DNA of 54,850 nt from Kytococcus schroeteri (GTDB lineage Bacteria; Actinomycetota; Actinomycetes; Actinomycetales; Dermatophilaceae): NCBI RefSeq assembly GCF_042433515.1, contig NZ_JBHLVH010000005.1, forward strand, positions 1-54,850. Reading direction: 5' to 3'. Numbering within the stretch: the stretch's first letter is position 1; each line of letters opens with the position of its first letter. Of this stretch, positions 41,451 to 50,367 are shown one piece after another. Made by a program: the position numbers and the translations under genes. The notes under the pieces were generated by a model. The model was given only the letters and a program-made list of their open reading frames with translations. It made no database searches and was not told the DNA's origin.

Positions 41451-42986
41451 TCACCATGTCGACCCCTCCGTCCGCCACGCGAAGCGCACCGTGGCCACGC
41501 CGTGCTCGTCCCGTTCGATCGTGTGGGTCCGTCGTCTGTCGTCCAGCAGCCGGTGATGTCTGCCGCACAGCGGGATCCCGTTGGCGAGGTCCGTCGGTCC
41601 GCCACCCGGACGGAGCACCTGCCCGCTCGGTCCCCGGACGGGTGCCCACGGGTCGGCGTGATGGATCTCCGTCCAGGCGAAGGGCCGGTCACAGTCCTCC
41701 TCCGCGCAGTGGGAGTACTTCAACGCCAACGCCGAACGCTGCACCTCGCTGAAGAACCGCCGCTGCTGACCGAGGTCGGTCAGCTGCCCGGCTCCTCCCA
41801 TCACTGCCGGCACGATCCCGGCCTGGCTGGCCAGCCGTCGCACCTGCTCGGCGGAGACGACCGCGCCGGACTCGGTGACGCCGGCCCGGTCGGTCTCGCC
41901 GCGCAGGGTCTCGAGGTCCGTGCGCACCAGCAGGATGGCGTTGGTCTTGGTGCCCAGATGGTCGGTGGGCAGGTGGTCGACGAGCTCGGCCAGGGCGCGC
42001 CCCTGCTCGTTGCGTCGTTCCAGCTCCCGGTGGCGCGACCCGCCGTCCCCGGTGCTCCCGCTGGCTGCACTGGTCGCAGCACCGCCGGTAGTGCTCTGGG
42101 GGCGGTTGCGTCGACGCGGCGAGGCCAGGCACTCCAGGGCCTTCTTGAGCATGTGGGCCTGCAGCTCAGGCAGCACGAACTGGCCGAACCACGTGCCGTC
42201 CTGGTTGTCCTTCATCCAGAACGACGCGGCGTCCAGCGCGGCTGTCTCCTCCGCGAGGACCTGTGTGTTCTCGTGCTCGTCCACCCGACGCACGTCGATC
42301 CCCAGCACCTCCGGTGCCCGGCGGGCCTCGACCCGCAACCTGCTGGGAGACCGGCGCTGGGCCAGGGCCACGAGGTGCGCCTCCAGACGAGCCATGTCAG
42401 CCTCGGGCGTTCCTTCGGGGAGCCCGTCGAGTGCGTCCACCACGATCACGGCGTGACGGTGGCTGAGCAGTCCCTGGTCGAAGGCGTCCGCGAGCAGTGG
42501 GTAGCGCGCAGCGGGTGCAGCATCCGTTGGCCCGGGCACCGCGGCGGAGCGGTCCGGGGTCGCGCCCGCCCCGTGGACACCAGGGCTCTGGACCGGCACG
42601 AGGCCGGCACCCGGGTGGGGCAGCGGGCCACCCGGCATCGCGTTGCCGAGGGCGTGTGCGAGCTTGCGGTCGCGACTCGCGTCGCGCGCGTCCCTCTGGG
42701 CCGCGCGCCCGGCGAACTGGCCGTCGTCGGTGTGCACCGACCGTCCGGACTCTCGCGCTCCGCGCACCACGTCCATGCTGCGCGTGCGGATGCGGTCGCC
42801 GCGGTTCGCCAGCACGGTGCTCTGCTCCACCACCCAGGCGAGCTGCGCGCGTTCGAGATCCACCCCGGTGGTGCCCAGTTCTGCCAGGGCCCGCATCACG
42901 GCCTCGTCCGCGGTGCGGGCTGCCTCGAAGGCGGCTTCGAGCGCTTCGAGGGGCGCGGGCCCTGCGAGTTCGATCGGTGTGGCCAT
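41451..42986 (-). CDS. DUF222 / 13E12-type HNH endonuclease-domain protein
   Basis: A 511-residue protein of the 13E12 repeat family common in Actinobacteria. The N-terminal DUF222 helical region (residues ~10-300, with LSHRHAVIVVDALDGLP and ADMARLEAHLVALAQ) precedes a C-terminal HNH domain, CAEEDCDRPFAWTEIHHADPWAPVRG...NGIPLCGRHHRLLDD, with all Cys and His ligands intact. An internal segment near 305-330 is low-complexity. It may be a nicking or homing-type nuclease, but the role of these proteins is unproven. The ATG has GGAGGGG upstream, and a good promoter lies at 43029-43057. Confidence 0.9.
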   Translation of the reverse strand: MATPIELAGPAPLEALEAAFEAARTADEAVMRALAELGTTGVDLERAQLAWVVEQSTVLANRGDRIRTRSMDVVRGARESGRSVHTDDGQFAGRAAQRDARDASRDRKLAHALGNAMPGGPLPHPGAGLVPVQSPGVHGAGATPDRSAAVPGPTDAAPAARYPLLADAFDQGLLSHRHAVIVVDALDGLPEGTPEADMARLEAHLVALAQRRSPSRLRVEARRAPEVLGIDVRRVDEHENTQVLAEETAALDAASFWMKDNQDGTWFGQFVLPELQAHMLKKALECLASPRRRNRPQSTTGGAATSAASGSTGDGGSRHRELERRNEQGRALAELVDHLPTDHLGTKTNAILLVRTDLETLRGETDRAGVTESGAVVSAEQVRRLASQAGIVPAVMGGAGQLTDLGQQRRFFSEVQRSALALKYSHCAEEDCDRPFAWTEIHHADPWAPVRGPSGQVLRPGGGPTDLANGIPLCGRHHRLLDDRRRTHTIERDEHGVATVRFAWRTEGSTW

Positions 42987-43026
42987 GTCCCCTCCCTTCG
43001 TGTCTGGTCCACCTCGACGACAGTCA

Positions 43027-43057
43027 TCATCGTACAGATGATCCAAGCAAGGTGCAA
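43027..43057 (-). promoter_or_regulatory. Promoter of the DUF222/HNH gene with overlapping palindrome
   Basis: On the minus strand TTGCAC (43057-43052), a 17-nt spacer and TACGAT (43034-43029) form a good sigma-A promoter 43 nt before the ATG. The palindrome ATCATC-N5-GATGAT (43027-43043) overlaps the -10, a likely operator position. From here to 43250 no gene is seen. Confidence 0.55.
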
Positions 43058-43249
43058 CAGTGATCGAACATGTGGACGAGTGGCTGGTGGTGGGAGTGGA
43101 AGGGGTGCACCTGTGGACACGTGGCGCGCGTGGGCCGTCGACGTGTCTTGGGGGAATCGTTATCGGGATCCTGTGGAAAACCCTGCCGGTGGGGTGGTGC
43201 GCTGTGCCAAGGTGCCGGTGTTGCCCTTCGTCGCACCGGGAGACCCCTC

Positions 43250-43960
43250 ATGCCCGCTCGCTCGCTGCCCGTGAAGACCGCCGTGCTCGCCGTGTGCGGG
43301 GCCCTGTTGGTGGGGGCGTGCTCCTCCGATGCGGAGGGGGGTGGCTCGTCGTCGACCACGCCTGATGCGGTGGAGACCTCCGCGCCGATGTCGTCACCGA
43401 GCGACGCGACGGCGCCGGGCTCGCCCGAGCCGAGTGGGGGTGGCTCGAGTGATGCGTCGCCGTCCGGCGGGTCGGGTGCGCCGACGTCGCCGGCGCCCAA
43501 CACGTCCGACGGTGAGACTCCGGCTCCGCCGGTGATGCCGGCCGCGGCGAAGGAGAACACCGCCGAGGGTGCCGAGGCCTTCGGGATCTGGTACCTGAAA
43601 ACGCTCAACCACCTTTATCAGCACCCCAAGGCGGGAGTGCTCGAGGAGTTCTCCGAGACGTCCTGTGGAACCTGTGCCCAGCTTGAGTCCACGGTGCGTG
43701 AGTCGGCGGCCGAGGGGCACCGAGCCACGAGTTCCCCGATGAAGATTCGCCCCACGGCCCGTGTCACGCCGCTGGGGGGAAAGAAGTGGATGGTCGGGGT
43801 GCGGTTCGATCAGCTCAAGACCGACTACGTGGATGAGTCTGGAGCCGTTGTTGAATCAGTTCCCCGGAGTCGGAACTCTGGATTCAGCATGCGCCTGGTG
43901 TTCCAAGACGGTTGGCACATCGTGGACATGCCCCTGCAGCGGCACGCCGAGGGTGCCTGA
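43250..43960 (+). CDS. DUF6318-family lipoprotein
   Basis: A 236-residue lipoprotein. The signal peptide with lipobox LLVGACSS places the lipidated Cys at residue ~24. A Ser/Pro/Gly/Thr-rich linker runs to about residue 100, then the DUF6318 domain EGAEAFGIWYLKTLNHLYQ...SETSCGTCAQLEST...WMVGVRFDQ...FQDGWHIVDM. The CGTC pair could form a disulfide. It is anchored outside the cell membrane; the function is unknown. The ATG has GGGAGA 6-7 nt upstream. The next exported gene follows directly. Confidence 0.8.
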   Translation: MPARSLPVKTAVLAVCGALLVGACSSDAEGGGSSSTTPDAVETSAPMSSPSDATAPGSPEPSGGGSSDASPSGGSGAPTSPAPNTSDGETPAPPVMPAAAKENTAEGAEAFGIWYLKTLNHLYQHPKAGVLEEFSETSCGTCAQLESTVRESAAEGHRATSSPMKIRPTARVTPLGGKKWMVGVRFDQLKTDYVDESGAVVESVPRSRNSGFSMRLVFQDGWHIVDMPLQRHAEGA

Positions 43961-43961
43961 C

Positions 43962-44834
43962 GTGCTTTCCTCGATCGTCTTCATGGCCACAGCCGGATCG
44001 GATTGTGATCACCAGATCGATTGTGAAGACTTCGACGACGGCTTCGGTGTCGGCCTGACCGTGGAGGAGGCGGAGGCGCTGGCGGACGCGGTGCCACCCC
44101 GTGGTGCCCCACCCGCACCGGGGAAGCCGCCGAAGCTGTACTACGAGTACGTCGTGTTCCCCTCGTGCGGCCAACCACCTGGCCCGTGGGACGGGTACGA
44201 CTGCGGCCAGACCCACCACGGATGCGCCGGCACACCCTCTGGTGGCCTGCTCTACATGGTCTCCCAGCGCGTCATGCGCACGGAGGGCGACTCCGAGGTC
44301 GAGCCGTGGTCCCACCTGGACGACACCTGCTTCCCCGAGGCCGTCCCGGGCCGGTCCGGTGAGGTGGCCGACAAGCGCATCGCCAAGGCCTTCAAGGTCA
44401 CGAAGTTCGCCCTGCCCGTCCCCACCTGGGACCCGCCCCGCACTGACCCCCTGGTCAACAAACCCGTCTACTTCACCACCACCTTCGCCAAGGCCGGCTA
44501 CGAGCCGAACGAGACCCGCACCATCCCCCCATCACAGATGCTCGGCCACGACCTGAAAATCCTCCCCGAGCTCAAGAACGTCACCTACCACTTCGGCGAC
44601 GGCGACCAGCACGGCCCCACCGTCGACACCGGCGGCGAGTACCCCGACGGCAACATCACCCACACCTACACCAAGGCCGGCACCCTCCACCCCCGCATCA
44701 CCGCCACCTACACCGACCGCTACTCCCTGGACAACGGCCCCTGGCGCCCCCTCGGCATCGAGGTCACCGTGAAGGGCGACCCCGCCACCCTCACCCCCAC
44801 CACCCTGGTCACCGAACTCGTCCCCAACCCCTGA
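43962..44834 (+). CDS. Probable exported protein with PKD-like domain
   Basis: A 290-residue protein. A short hydrophobic start (LSSIVFMATA) may be a weak signal sequence. The middle region has several Cys (FPSCGQPPGPWDGYDC...HHGCAG). The C-terminus resembles a PKD/immunoglobulin-like domain: YHFGDGDQHGPTVDTGG...THTYTKAGTLHPRITATY. GTG at 43962 is chosen because it lies 1 nt after the lipoprotein stop; the ATG at 43983 would lose the hydrophobic part. Pairing with a DUF6318 lipoprotein suggests a surface role, but none is known. Confidence 0.65.
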   Translation: MLSSIVFMATAGSDCDHQIDCEDFDDGFGVGLTVEEAEALADAVPPRGAPPAPGKPPKLYYEYVVFPSCGQPPGPWDGYDCGQTHHGCAGTPSGGLLYMVSQRVMRTEGDSEVEPWSHLDDTCFPEAVPGRSGEVADKRIAKAFKVTKFALPVPTWDPPRTDPLVNKPVYFTTTFAKAGYEPNETRTIPPSQMLGHDLKILPELKNVTYHFGDGDQHGPTVDTGGEYPDGNITHTYTKAGTLHPRITATYTDRYSLDNGPWRPLGIEVTVKGDPATLTPTTLVTELVPNP

Positions 44835-44913
44835 CCCGCCCTGCCAGCAACACTGGAGCCCTCCTCAAAACCCCTGCCCCACAACGCCGCCCGAGGTTGT
44901 CCCCGCGGGGTCA

Positions 44914-44919
44914 TAGGCT
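44914..44919 (+). promoter_or_regulatory. Probable -10 element, leaderless start
   Basis: TAGGCT lies 6 nt before the GTG at 44926; no Shine-Dalgarno is present. Confidence 0.5.
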
Positions 44920-44925
44920 CGCCCC

Positions 44926-47283
44926 GTGACCCAGGACCAGCAGTCCGCCCACGCCGCCGACCGCCACGACACCATCCGGGTGCGCGGCGCCCGTGTGAAC
45001 AACCTCAAGGACGTCGACGTCGACATCCCCAAGCGCCGCTTCACCGTGGTCACGGGCCTGTCCGGCTCGGGCAAGTCCTCCCTGGTCTTCGGCACGCTCG
45101 CGGCCGAGTCTCGCCGCCTCATCGACGAGACGTACCCCTCGTTCGTGCAGCAGTTCATGCCGTCCAACCCCCGCCCGGACGTCGACTCCCTCGAGAACCT
45201 CAGCGCCGCCGTCATCGTCGACCAGGAGCGCATCGGCACCAACGCGCGCTCCACCGTCGGCACCGCCACCGATGCTGCCGCGATGCTCCGCATCGTCTGG
45301 AGCCACCTCTCCGAGCCCCACGTGGGTGGCTCGCAGGCGTTCAGCTTCAACGTCGCCAGCTCCTCGGGGTCGGGAATCCTCAAGGTGGACAAGAAGAACG
45401 CCAAGGGCGAGACCAAGAAGGGCGAGAAGGCCACCTTCGAGGTGATCGGCGGCATGTGCCCCGAGTGCGAGGGGCTGGGCACCGTCGCCAGCCTCGACGA
45501 GGACCTCATCGTGGACCGCGACCTCTCCCTGGACGACGGTGCGATCCTCGTGCCGGGCTACCCGGTGGACTCCTGGGGCTGGCGCAACTACGCGGAGTCC
45601 GGCGGCCTGGACCCGGCCAAGAAGGTGGGCGACTACTCCCAGAAGGAGTGGGACTGGCTGATGTACCAGGACGCCACCAAGGTCAAGATCGGCGACATCA
45701 ACATGACCTACGAGGGTCTGATCGTGCGCATCCGCCGCACGTGGTTCGGCGACCGCGAGCCCAAGCAGGCCCACATCAAGGCCTACCGCGACAGGATCTC
45801 CACCACCGCCGCCTGCCCGGAGTGCCACGGCACGCGCCTCAACGAGGCCGCCCGCACCGCCACCGTGCACGGCAGGACCCTGCCCGAGGTGAGCGCGATG
45901 CAGGTGGACGAGCTCGCCCAGTGGGTCGCCGGCCTCGACGAGCCGAGCCTCAAGCCCACCCTCGCCAAGCTCACCGGCATGCTGCAGGCGATGACGGAGA
46001 TCGGCTTGGGCTACCTCTCCCTGGACCGCGCGTCGTCCACCCTCTCTGGTGGGGAGGCGCAGCGCATCAAGATGGTGCGCCACCTGGGCTCGTCGCTCAC
46101 GGACATCAGCTACGTCTTCGACGAGCCCACCGTGGGCCTGCACCCGCACGACATCGAGCAGATGGTGGGTCTGCTGCGCTCCCTGCGCGATGCGGGCAAC
46201 ACCGTGCTGGTGGTGGAGCACAAGCCCGCGGTCATCACCGCCGCCGACCACGTCATCGACATCGGCCCCGGATCGGGAACGGCCGGTGGCGAGGTGGTCT
46301 ACGCCGGCCCCTTCGAGGGCCTGGCCGGCAGCGACTCGGTGACCGCCCAGCACCTCGAGCACCGCCCCACCCTCCGCGACGACGTGCGCACCCCGAAGGG
46401 CGCGTTGGAGATCCGCGGCGCGACCACGAACAACCTCAAGGGCGTCGACGTCGACGTGCCGACCGGCGTTCTCGTGGCTGTGACCGGTGTGGCGGGTTCG
46501 GGCAAGAGCTCGCTCATCCACGGCAGCCTGGGCAAGCGGGGCGACGTGCTGGTGATCGACCAGTCGCCCATCAAGGGCTCGCGCCGTTCCAACCCGGCCA
46601 CGTACACGGGCCTGCTCGACCCCATCCGCAGCGAGTTCGCCAAGGCCAACGGGGTGAAGCCGGCGCTGTTCAGCCCGAACTCCGAGGGCGCCTGCCCCGA
46701 GTGCAAGGGCGCCGGCGTGATCTACCCCGAGATCGCCCTGCAGAATGCCGCGCCGACCCCGTGCGAGGTGTGCGGCGGGCGTCGCTTCCGCGAGGATGTG
46801 CTGGAGTACGAGTACCAGGGCCTGTCCATCGCCGACGTCTTCGACCTCTCCGTGGAGGAGGCCGCCAAGGTCTTCACCAGCGGCAAGGCCAGGACCCTCA
46901 TCACGCGGATGCTGGACGTGGGCCTGGGTTACATCCGCCTCGGCCAACCGCTGCCCACCCTCTCCGGTGGTGAGCGCCAGCGCCTCAAGCTGGCCGCGCA
47001 GCTCAAGGAGTCGGACATCTTCGTGCTCGACGAGCCGAGCTCGGGCCTGCACATGGCCGACACCGCGAAGCTGGTGGACATGCTGCAGGGCTTGGTGAAG
47101 GGCGGGGCCACCGTCATCGCCATCGAGCACAATCTGGACGTTGTGAGCCAGGCCGACCACGTGATCGACGTGGGCCCCGGCGCCGGTCGCCAGGGCGGCG
47201 AGGTGGTCTTCACCGGCACCCCCGCGGAGCTCACGCTGGCCGACACCGCCACCGGCCGCGCGCTGAAGACCGCCACGGCCTGA
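44926..47283 (+). CDS. UvrA-like ABC ATPase, short (UvrA2-type)
   Basis: A 785-residue tandem ABC ATPase of the UvrA family. The P-loops are TGLSGSGKSSLVF and TGVAGSGKSSLIH, the signatures LSGGEAQRIKM and LSGGERQRLKL, and the zinc-site cysteines are in GMCPECEGLG, ACPECHGTR and ACPECKGAG/PCEVCGG. Canonical UvrA is ~950 residues; the UvrB-binding and part of the insertion domain are missing, which matches UvrA2/DrrC-type proteins linked with drug or DNA-damage tolerance. It is therefore unlikely to be the sole repair UvrA. It has its own -10 and a terminator at 47302. Confidence 0.9.
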   Translation: MTQDQQSAHAADRHDTIRVRGARVNNLKDVDVDIPKRRFTVVTGLSGSGKSSLVFGTLAAESRRLIDETYPSFVQQFMPSNPRPDVDSLENLSAAVIVDQERIGTNARSTVGTATDAAAMLRIVWSHLSEPHVGGSQAFSFNVASSSGSGILKVDKKNAKGETKKGEKATFEVIGGMCPECEGLGTVASLDEDLIVDRDLSLDDGAILVPGYPVDSWGWRNYAESGGLDPAKKVGDYSQKEWDWLMYQDATKVKIGDINMTYEGLIVRIRRTWFGDREPKQAHIKAYRDRISTTAACPECHGTRLNEAARTATVHGRTLPEVSAMQVDELAQWVAGLDEPSLKPTLAKLTGMLQAMTEIGLGYLSLDRASSTLSGGEAQRIKMVRHLGSSLTDISYVFDEPTVGLHPHDIEQMVGLLRSLRDAGNTVLVVEHKPAVITAADHVIDIGPGSGTAGGEVVYAGPFEGLAGSDSVTAQHLEHRPTLRDDVRTPKGALEIRGATTNNLKGVDVDVPTGVLVAVTGVAGSGKSSLIHGSLGKRGDVLVIDQSPIKGSRRSNPATYTGLLDPIRSEFAKANGVKPALFSPNSEGACPECKGAGVIYPEIALQNAAPTPCEVCGGRRFREDVLEYEYQGLSIADVFDLSVEEAAKVFTSGKARTLITRMLDVGLGYIRLGQPLPTLSGGERQRLKLAAQLKESDIFVLDEPSSGLHMADTAKLVDMLQGLVKGGATVIAIEHNLDVVSQADHVIDVGPGAGRQGGEVVFTGTPAELTLADTATGRALKTATA

Positions 47284-47301
47284 CGCGGTGACCGTGGCCA
47301 A

Positions 47302-47335
47302 CGAGGCCCGGTCTCCCTGGTGGGGCCGGGCCTCG
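47302..47335. terminator. Hairpin terminator
   Basis: CGAGGCCCGG (47302-47311) is perfectly complementary to CCGGGCCTCG (47326-47335), 14-nt loop. It lies between the convergent UvrA-like and lipoprotein genes. Confidence 0.75.
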
Positions 47336-47355
47336 TCGGTCGATAGGGTCGCCGC

Positions 47356-47775
47356 TCAGCGGGGGATGTCCTCGTCGTGGGGCTGCACGACGTAACGGTC
47401 CCCGTCCTCGCTCACGTCCCACACGGTGACCGTCGCGACGGGGCCGTCGGCGGTGCTGACCTGCACCTGGTGGTTGCGGGCCATCTGCTCCCCGGTCAGC
47501 TCGCGGACCGTGAGCTCGGAGGCGGCGTCAGCGCCTCCAGCCTTCTCGCGCACGGCGTTCAACCAGTTGCTGGTCTTGGGCTCGAAGCCCTCCCCGGAGA
47601 ACTCACAGACCGAGTCCACAGTGGCTTCGGGGCCGGTTTCCTTCAACAGGGCCGAGACCACCTCGGTGGGCGTCTCCCGCCCGCTCCCGCACGTGCCCTG
47701 GGAGCACCCCGTGATGGAGGCTGCTGTCAGGGCCGCGATCAGTGTAATGCGGATCAGACAGCGGTGGCGAACCAT
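47356..47775 (-). CDS. Small lipoprotein of unknown function
   Basis: A 139-residue protein with a signal peptide and lipobox AASITGCSQ (Cys at ~24). The mature domain has two further Cys (GTCGS, SVCEF) and ends in WDVSEDGDRYVVQP. No family is recognised; the fold may be NTF2-like. Its ATG lies 22 nt inside the 3' end of the amidase gene, so the two are coupled. It may be an accessory or immunity-like partner of that exported enzyme; this is inference. Confidence 0.6.
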   Translation of the reverse strand: MVRHRCLIRITLIAALTAASITGCSQGTCGSGRETPTEVVSALLKETGPEATVDSVCEFSGEGFEPKTSNWLNAVREKAGGADAASELTVRELTGEQMARNHQVQVSTADGPVATVTVWDVSEDGDRYVVQPHDEDIPR

Positions 47776-48869
47776 GTGCGTCCCGACTTACCCATGGCGG
47801 TGAAGGGCTTGTTGAGGGTGTCGGTGGTGTGGTACGAGAGCAGTGGGACCCCGTTATCGATCTTTGTGACCACCATGGTGTGGTTCATGTTGGCCGACCC
47901 ACCTTCCTTGTACTGCAGGATGTCACCATTGCGCAGGTCATAGACGTTGGGGAGTCGCCCTGCCTGGCCAGACTTGTTGCGGGCAAAGCGGTAGAAGTTC
48001 TCTGCGCCTGCCCAAGTCCAACTTGCCTTGACCGCGAGGCCGCCAGAGTAGTACCACGTCGTGTCGTCTCTGTACCACCCGTTTCGGGTCCGCCACCCGC
48101 CTGCCTTAAGGGCTTGCGAGATGAAACTGGTGCAGTCGTTCGAGAACGGCTTGTAGGCGCTGTTCCTGGAGAGGGCGTGCCGGCGACCGTAGTCGCGCAC
48201 GGTGGTGTTGTTGGCTACGTTCGAGTATCCGGTGTAGATGCCCGCCGCGGTGCCCCCGGTGGGACGCGTCGAGGATGAAGGAACCTGCAAGGCCGGCGGC
48301 AGAGGGGGCAACTCGGTGTCGGACGGTTCTACTGACTCGTCGGTGTAGTCGATGCCGAGTGAATCTGCCATGGAAGCTACTGAGGGGTCCGTTCGGACGA
48401 TCTCAGGGGAGACGGCAAAGAACGTACCTGCCGGAACGCCTTGCGTGGCCTCGTCGACGATAACGAAGGTTTCCATCTCCTCCCACGTCGTTCCAGTGTT
48501 CAGGGTGCGGACCGTGTGCAGCGTGACAAGGCGACCGCCCTCGAGCGCGGTGGTGGAGACGGCAGCCGACTGCGTCTTCACGACCAGGAGGCTACCGTCC
48601 TCCTGCATGGCGTCATACATGGCGTCGACCCTGTTCGCCTCGGCCCTTACGGACTGCGCATTGGTCTCGGCGTCGGCGGTAGAGTATGCGCCGATCGTCT
48701 GGATGCTCCCGTCGGCAACTTGGCTCTCGTTGATTTGCGTGACAAGGGTGGCCAACTCGGCGGCCCCCATTCCAGATGGCTGGGTCGGTGTGTCAGCGGT
48801 GGGTGCAGCAGCGGTGGGTGCGGCCAACGCTAAGGAGATCACGGTGATCGTGGACAGGGAACGCAACAT
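47754..48869 (-). CDS. Exported amidase-domain (Amidase_6) protein
   Basis: A 371-residue secreted protein: signal peptide LRSLSTITVISLALAAPTAAA (residues ~2-22), an N-terminal region of about 190 residues without recognised motifs, and a C-terminal cysteine-peptidase-like domain. That domain has YGRRHALSRNSAYKPFSNDCTSFISQALKAGG with the probable catalytic Cys, and MNHTMVVTKI with the His. Amidase_6 domains cut cell-wall peptide or sugar amide bonds. The ATG at 48869 is preceded by AAAGGAT. The gene is visibly poorer in GC than its neighbours and lies beside a transposase relic, suggesting transfer. Confidence 0.8.
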   Translation of the reverse strand: MLRSLSTITVISLALAAPTAAAPTADTPTQPSGMGAAELATLVTQINESQVADGSIQTIGAYSTADAETNAQSVRAEANRVDAMYDAMQEDGSLLVVKTQSAAVSTTALEGGRLVTLHTVRTLNTGTTWEEMETFVIVDEATQGVPAGTFFAVSPEIVRTDPSVASMADSLGIDYTDESVEPSDTELPPLPPALQVPSSSTRPTGGTAAGIYTGYSNVANNTTVRDYGRRHALSRNSAYKPFSNDCTSFISQALKAGGWRTRNGWYRDDTTWYYSGGLAVKASWTWAGAENFYRFARNKSGQAGRLPNVYDLRNGDILQYKEGGSANMNHTMVVTKIDNGVPLLSYHTTDTLNKPFTAMGKSGRTWFATAV

Positions 48870-48895
48870 GAAGCATCCTTTCGAAAAAGTTGCAG

Positions 48896-48910
48896 GCAAC
48901 CTTAGGTTGC
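48896..48910 (-). promoter_or_regulatory. Palindrome upstream of the amidase gene
   Basis: GCAACC-TTA-GGTTGC is a perfect 6-bp-arm palindrome 27 nt before the start codon. TTGCAG repeats flank it on both sides (48890 and 48907). This is a probable operator for the amidase-lipoprotein pair; no binding protein is suggested. Confidence 0.4.
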
Positions 48911-49019
48911 AGACAACATTGGGAACGGCGATCCCGGGAGGGTGACGTTCGCGAAGGATGCGCAGAAGTTACGTATGGGATGATCCCGAGAGTTTCAAGA
49001 TACTTGGGGAGTGCGGGAG

Positions 49020-49350
49020 TGTCAAGGGGGGTGTCACTATGGGATTCGCCAAGCGGCTGCGCCGGGTGATGCCGTCTCGGAGCATGGCGTGCGGGATATC
49101 GCGCCGACGTCGAGCCAGGCAGATCGGGGAGGCGTCGTGCGTCTTGCCCTGGGCGCGCTTTCGGCAGAAGTAGGCGCGGCTGGTGGGTTCGGACATGGCG
49201 GCGATGGCCGACAAGGAGGACGCGCGCTCGAGCTGCTTGTTGCCGTCAATGGGAGGGATCCTCGCCACGGCTCAATGTGTCTGATCTTCGGGTGATGGGC
49301 GCCAGTCGGGCGTGGGCCGCCGGATGTCCCGATGTGGCGAACGAGCCCCC
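49020..49350 (-). pseudogene. IS110-family transposase remnant
   Basis: Minus-strand pieces in two frames match the C-terminal part of IS110/IS116 transposases: GGSFATSGHPAAHARLAPITRRSDTLSRGEDPS (about 49350-49249), then after a frameshift DGNKQLERASSLSAIAAMSEPTSRAYFCRKRAQGK...ICLARRR and AMLRDG (about 49245-49050). No N-terminal DEDD catalytic domain is left. The rest of 48950-49540 holds nothing else recognisable. Confidence 0.75.
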
Positions 49351-49539
49351 CGACGTGGTGAGCCAGTCCGAAGGGTCCTCGTCGTGGACCAGTGAAAGCC
49401 ACCGGGTTGGTGAGGTGGTGCACTGGCGCCTCGGTGTCGACATGGTGCATGCCGGCACTACGACCGGGCAGGCGCTGCAGGGGGCCGTCGGTGGTTGACG
49501 AACATGTGGAGGTCCGGCGGGCGCACGCGGGGGATCGGG

Positions 49540-50340
49540 TCAACCCTCGGGAACTTGGTGCTGCATCTCCTCCGAGCCCTCGAACAGCCCGAACGCCGCA
49601 CCCGCCGGGGTGGTCAGGTGCGCCGAGCGACCGAACTCGAGTTCCATCACCTCACCCACCTGCCCGGCACCGAGTTCCCGCGCCCTCGCCAGCACCGGGT
49701 CGAGTTGCGGCACCAGCGTGTACTGCACCCACAGTGCCTCGGCGCCGGCCTCCAACGGCCCGATGCCGAAGATCCCGTCCTGACCCAGCTGCGCCACCGA
49801 GTAGGGCGCCATCTGGTGGTCGAAGGTGAACCCGAACAGCTCGCCGTAGAACGCCTCGGCGGCCGCCACGTCCGGGGTCAGCAGGTCCTGCCAGCAGGGG
49901 AAGCCCAGCTCGTCGACCGCGCCGTAGCCCAGCATCCCGTGGCTCTCGTAGAAGGCCACCAGAGCCCCGGCGGGGTCCACGATCGCCGAGAAGCGTCCAT
50001 GGTCCGGCACCGTGGTGGGCGCGATCTCCTCGGTCGCCCCGAGCTCCAGGGCCTTCGCGTGCGTGACGTCGGCATCGTCGGTGGCCAGGAAGACCGCGGC
50101 CACGTCGACCCCGCACGGCAGTGCCGGGCCGATGCCGAACACATGGCGCCCGTCGATCTGGGCCGTGGTGTATCCGCCCATCTCCGGGCCACCAGCGGGG
50201 ATGTCCATGGCGATCAGTCCGGGCTCGACCTCCCGGGAGAACAGGGCACGGAAGAACGCGGCCGTGCCGTCGGGGTTGGTGGTCCAGAAGTCCCGCCAGA
50301 TGGGCGTCCCGGCGCGTTGGGTGGTGGTGCGTGCGGTCAT
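49540..50340 (-). CDS. VOC family protein with two glyoxalase-like domains
   Basis: A 266-residue protein with two tandem VOC modules. The first has GTPIWRDFWTTNPDGTAAFFRALF and DPAGALVAFYE; the second starts ELGFPCWQDLLTPDVAAAEAFYGELFG and ends in TTPAGAAFGLFEG. Similar proteins are CFP32-like glyoxalase/bleomycin-resistance-type proteins. The substrate is unknown. It is divergent from a TetR gene, with an operator palindrome between them, so it is probably the regulated target. Confidence 0.82.
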   Translation of the reverse strand: MTARTTTQRAGTPIWRDFWTTNPDGTAAFFRALFSREVEPGLIAMDIPAGGPEMGGYTTAQIDGRHVFGIGPALPCGVDVAAVFLATDDADVTHAKALELGATEEIAPTTVPDHGRFSAIVDPAGALVAFYESHGMLGYGAVDELGFPCWQDLLTPDVAAAEAFYGELFGFTFDHQMAPYSVAQLGQDGIFGIGPLEAGAEALWVQYTLVPQLDPVLARARELGAGQVGEVMELEFGRSAHLTTPAGAAFGLFEGSEEMQHQVPEG

Positions 50341-50367
50341 GGTGCAGGTCCCTTCAGAGGAATGTGA

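Noticed and set aside
38134..41649. A 1171-codon minus-strand frame that would fuse the paaH-like gene to sequence antisense to paaN
   Set aside because: Only 38134-39420 shows homology. Upstream is antisense to paaN, except for the short His-Asp stretch reported separately.
44911..47301. A 796-codon minus-strand frame opposite the UvrA-like gene
   Set aside because: It is fully antisense to a gene with intact P-loops and signatures; composition is unlike a real protein.
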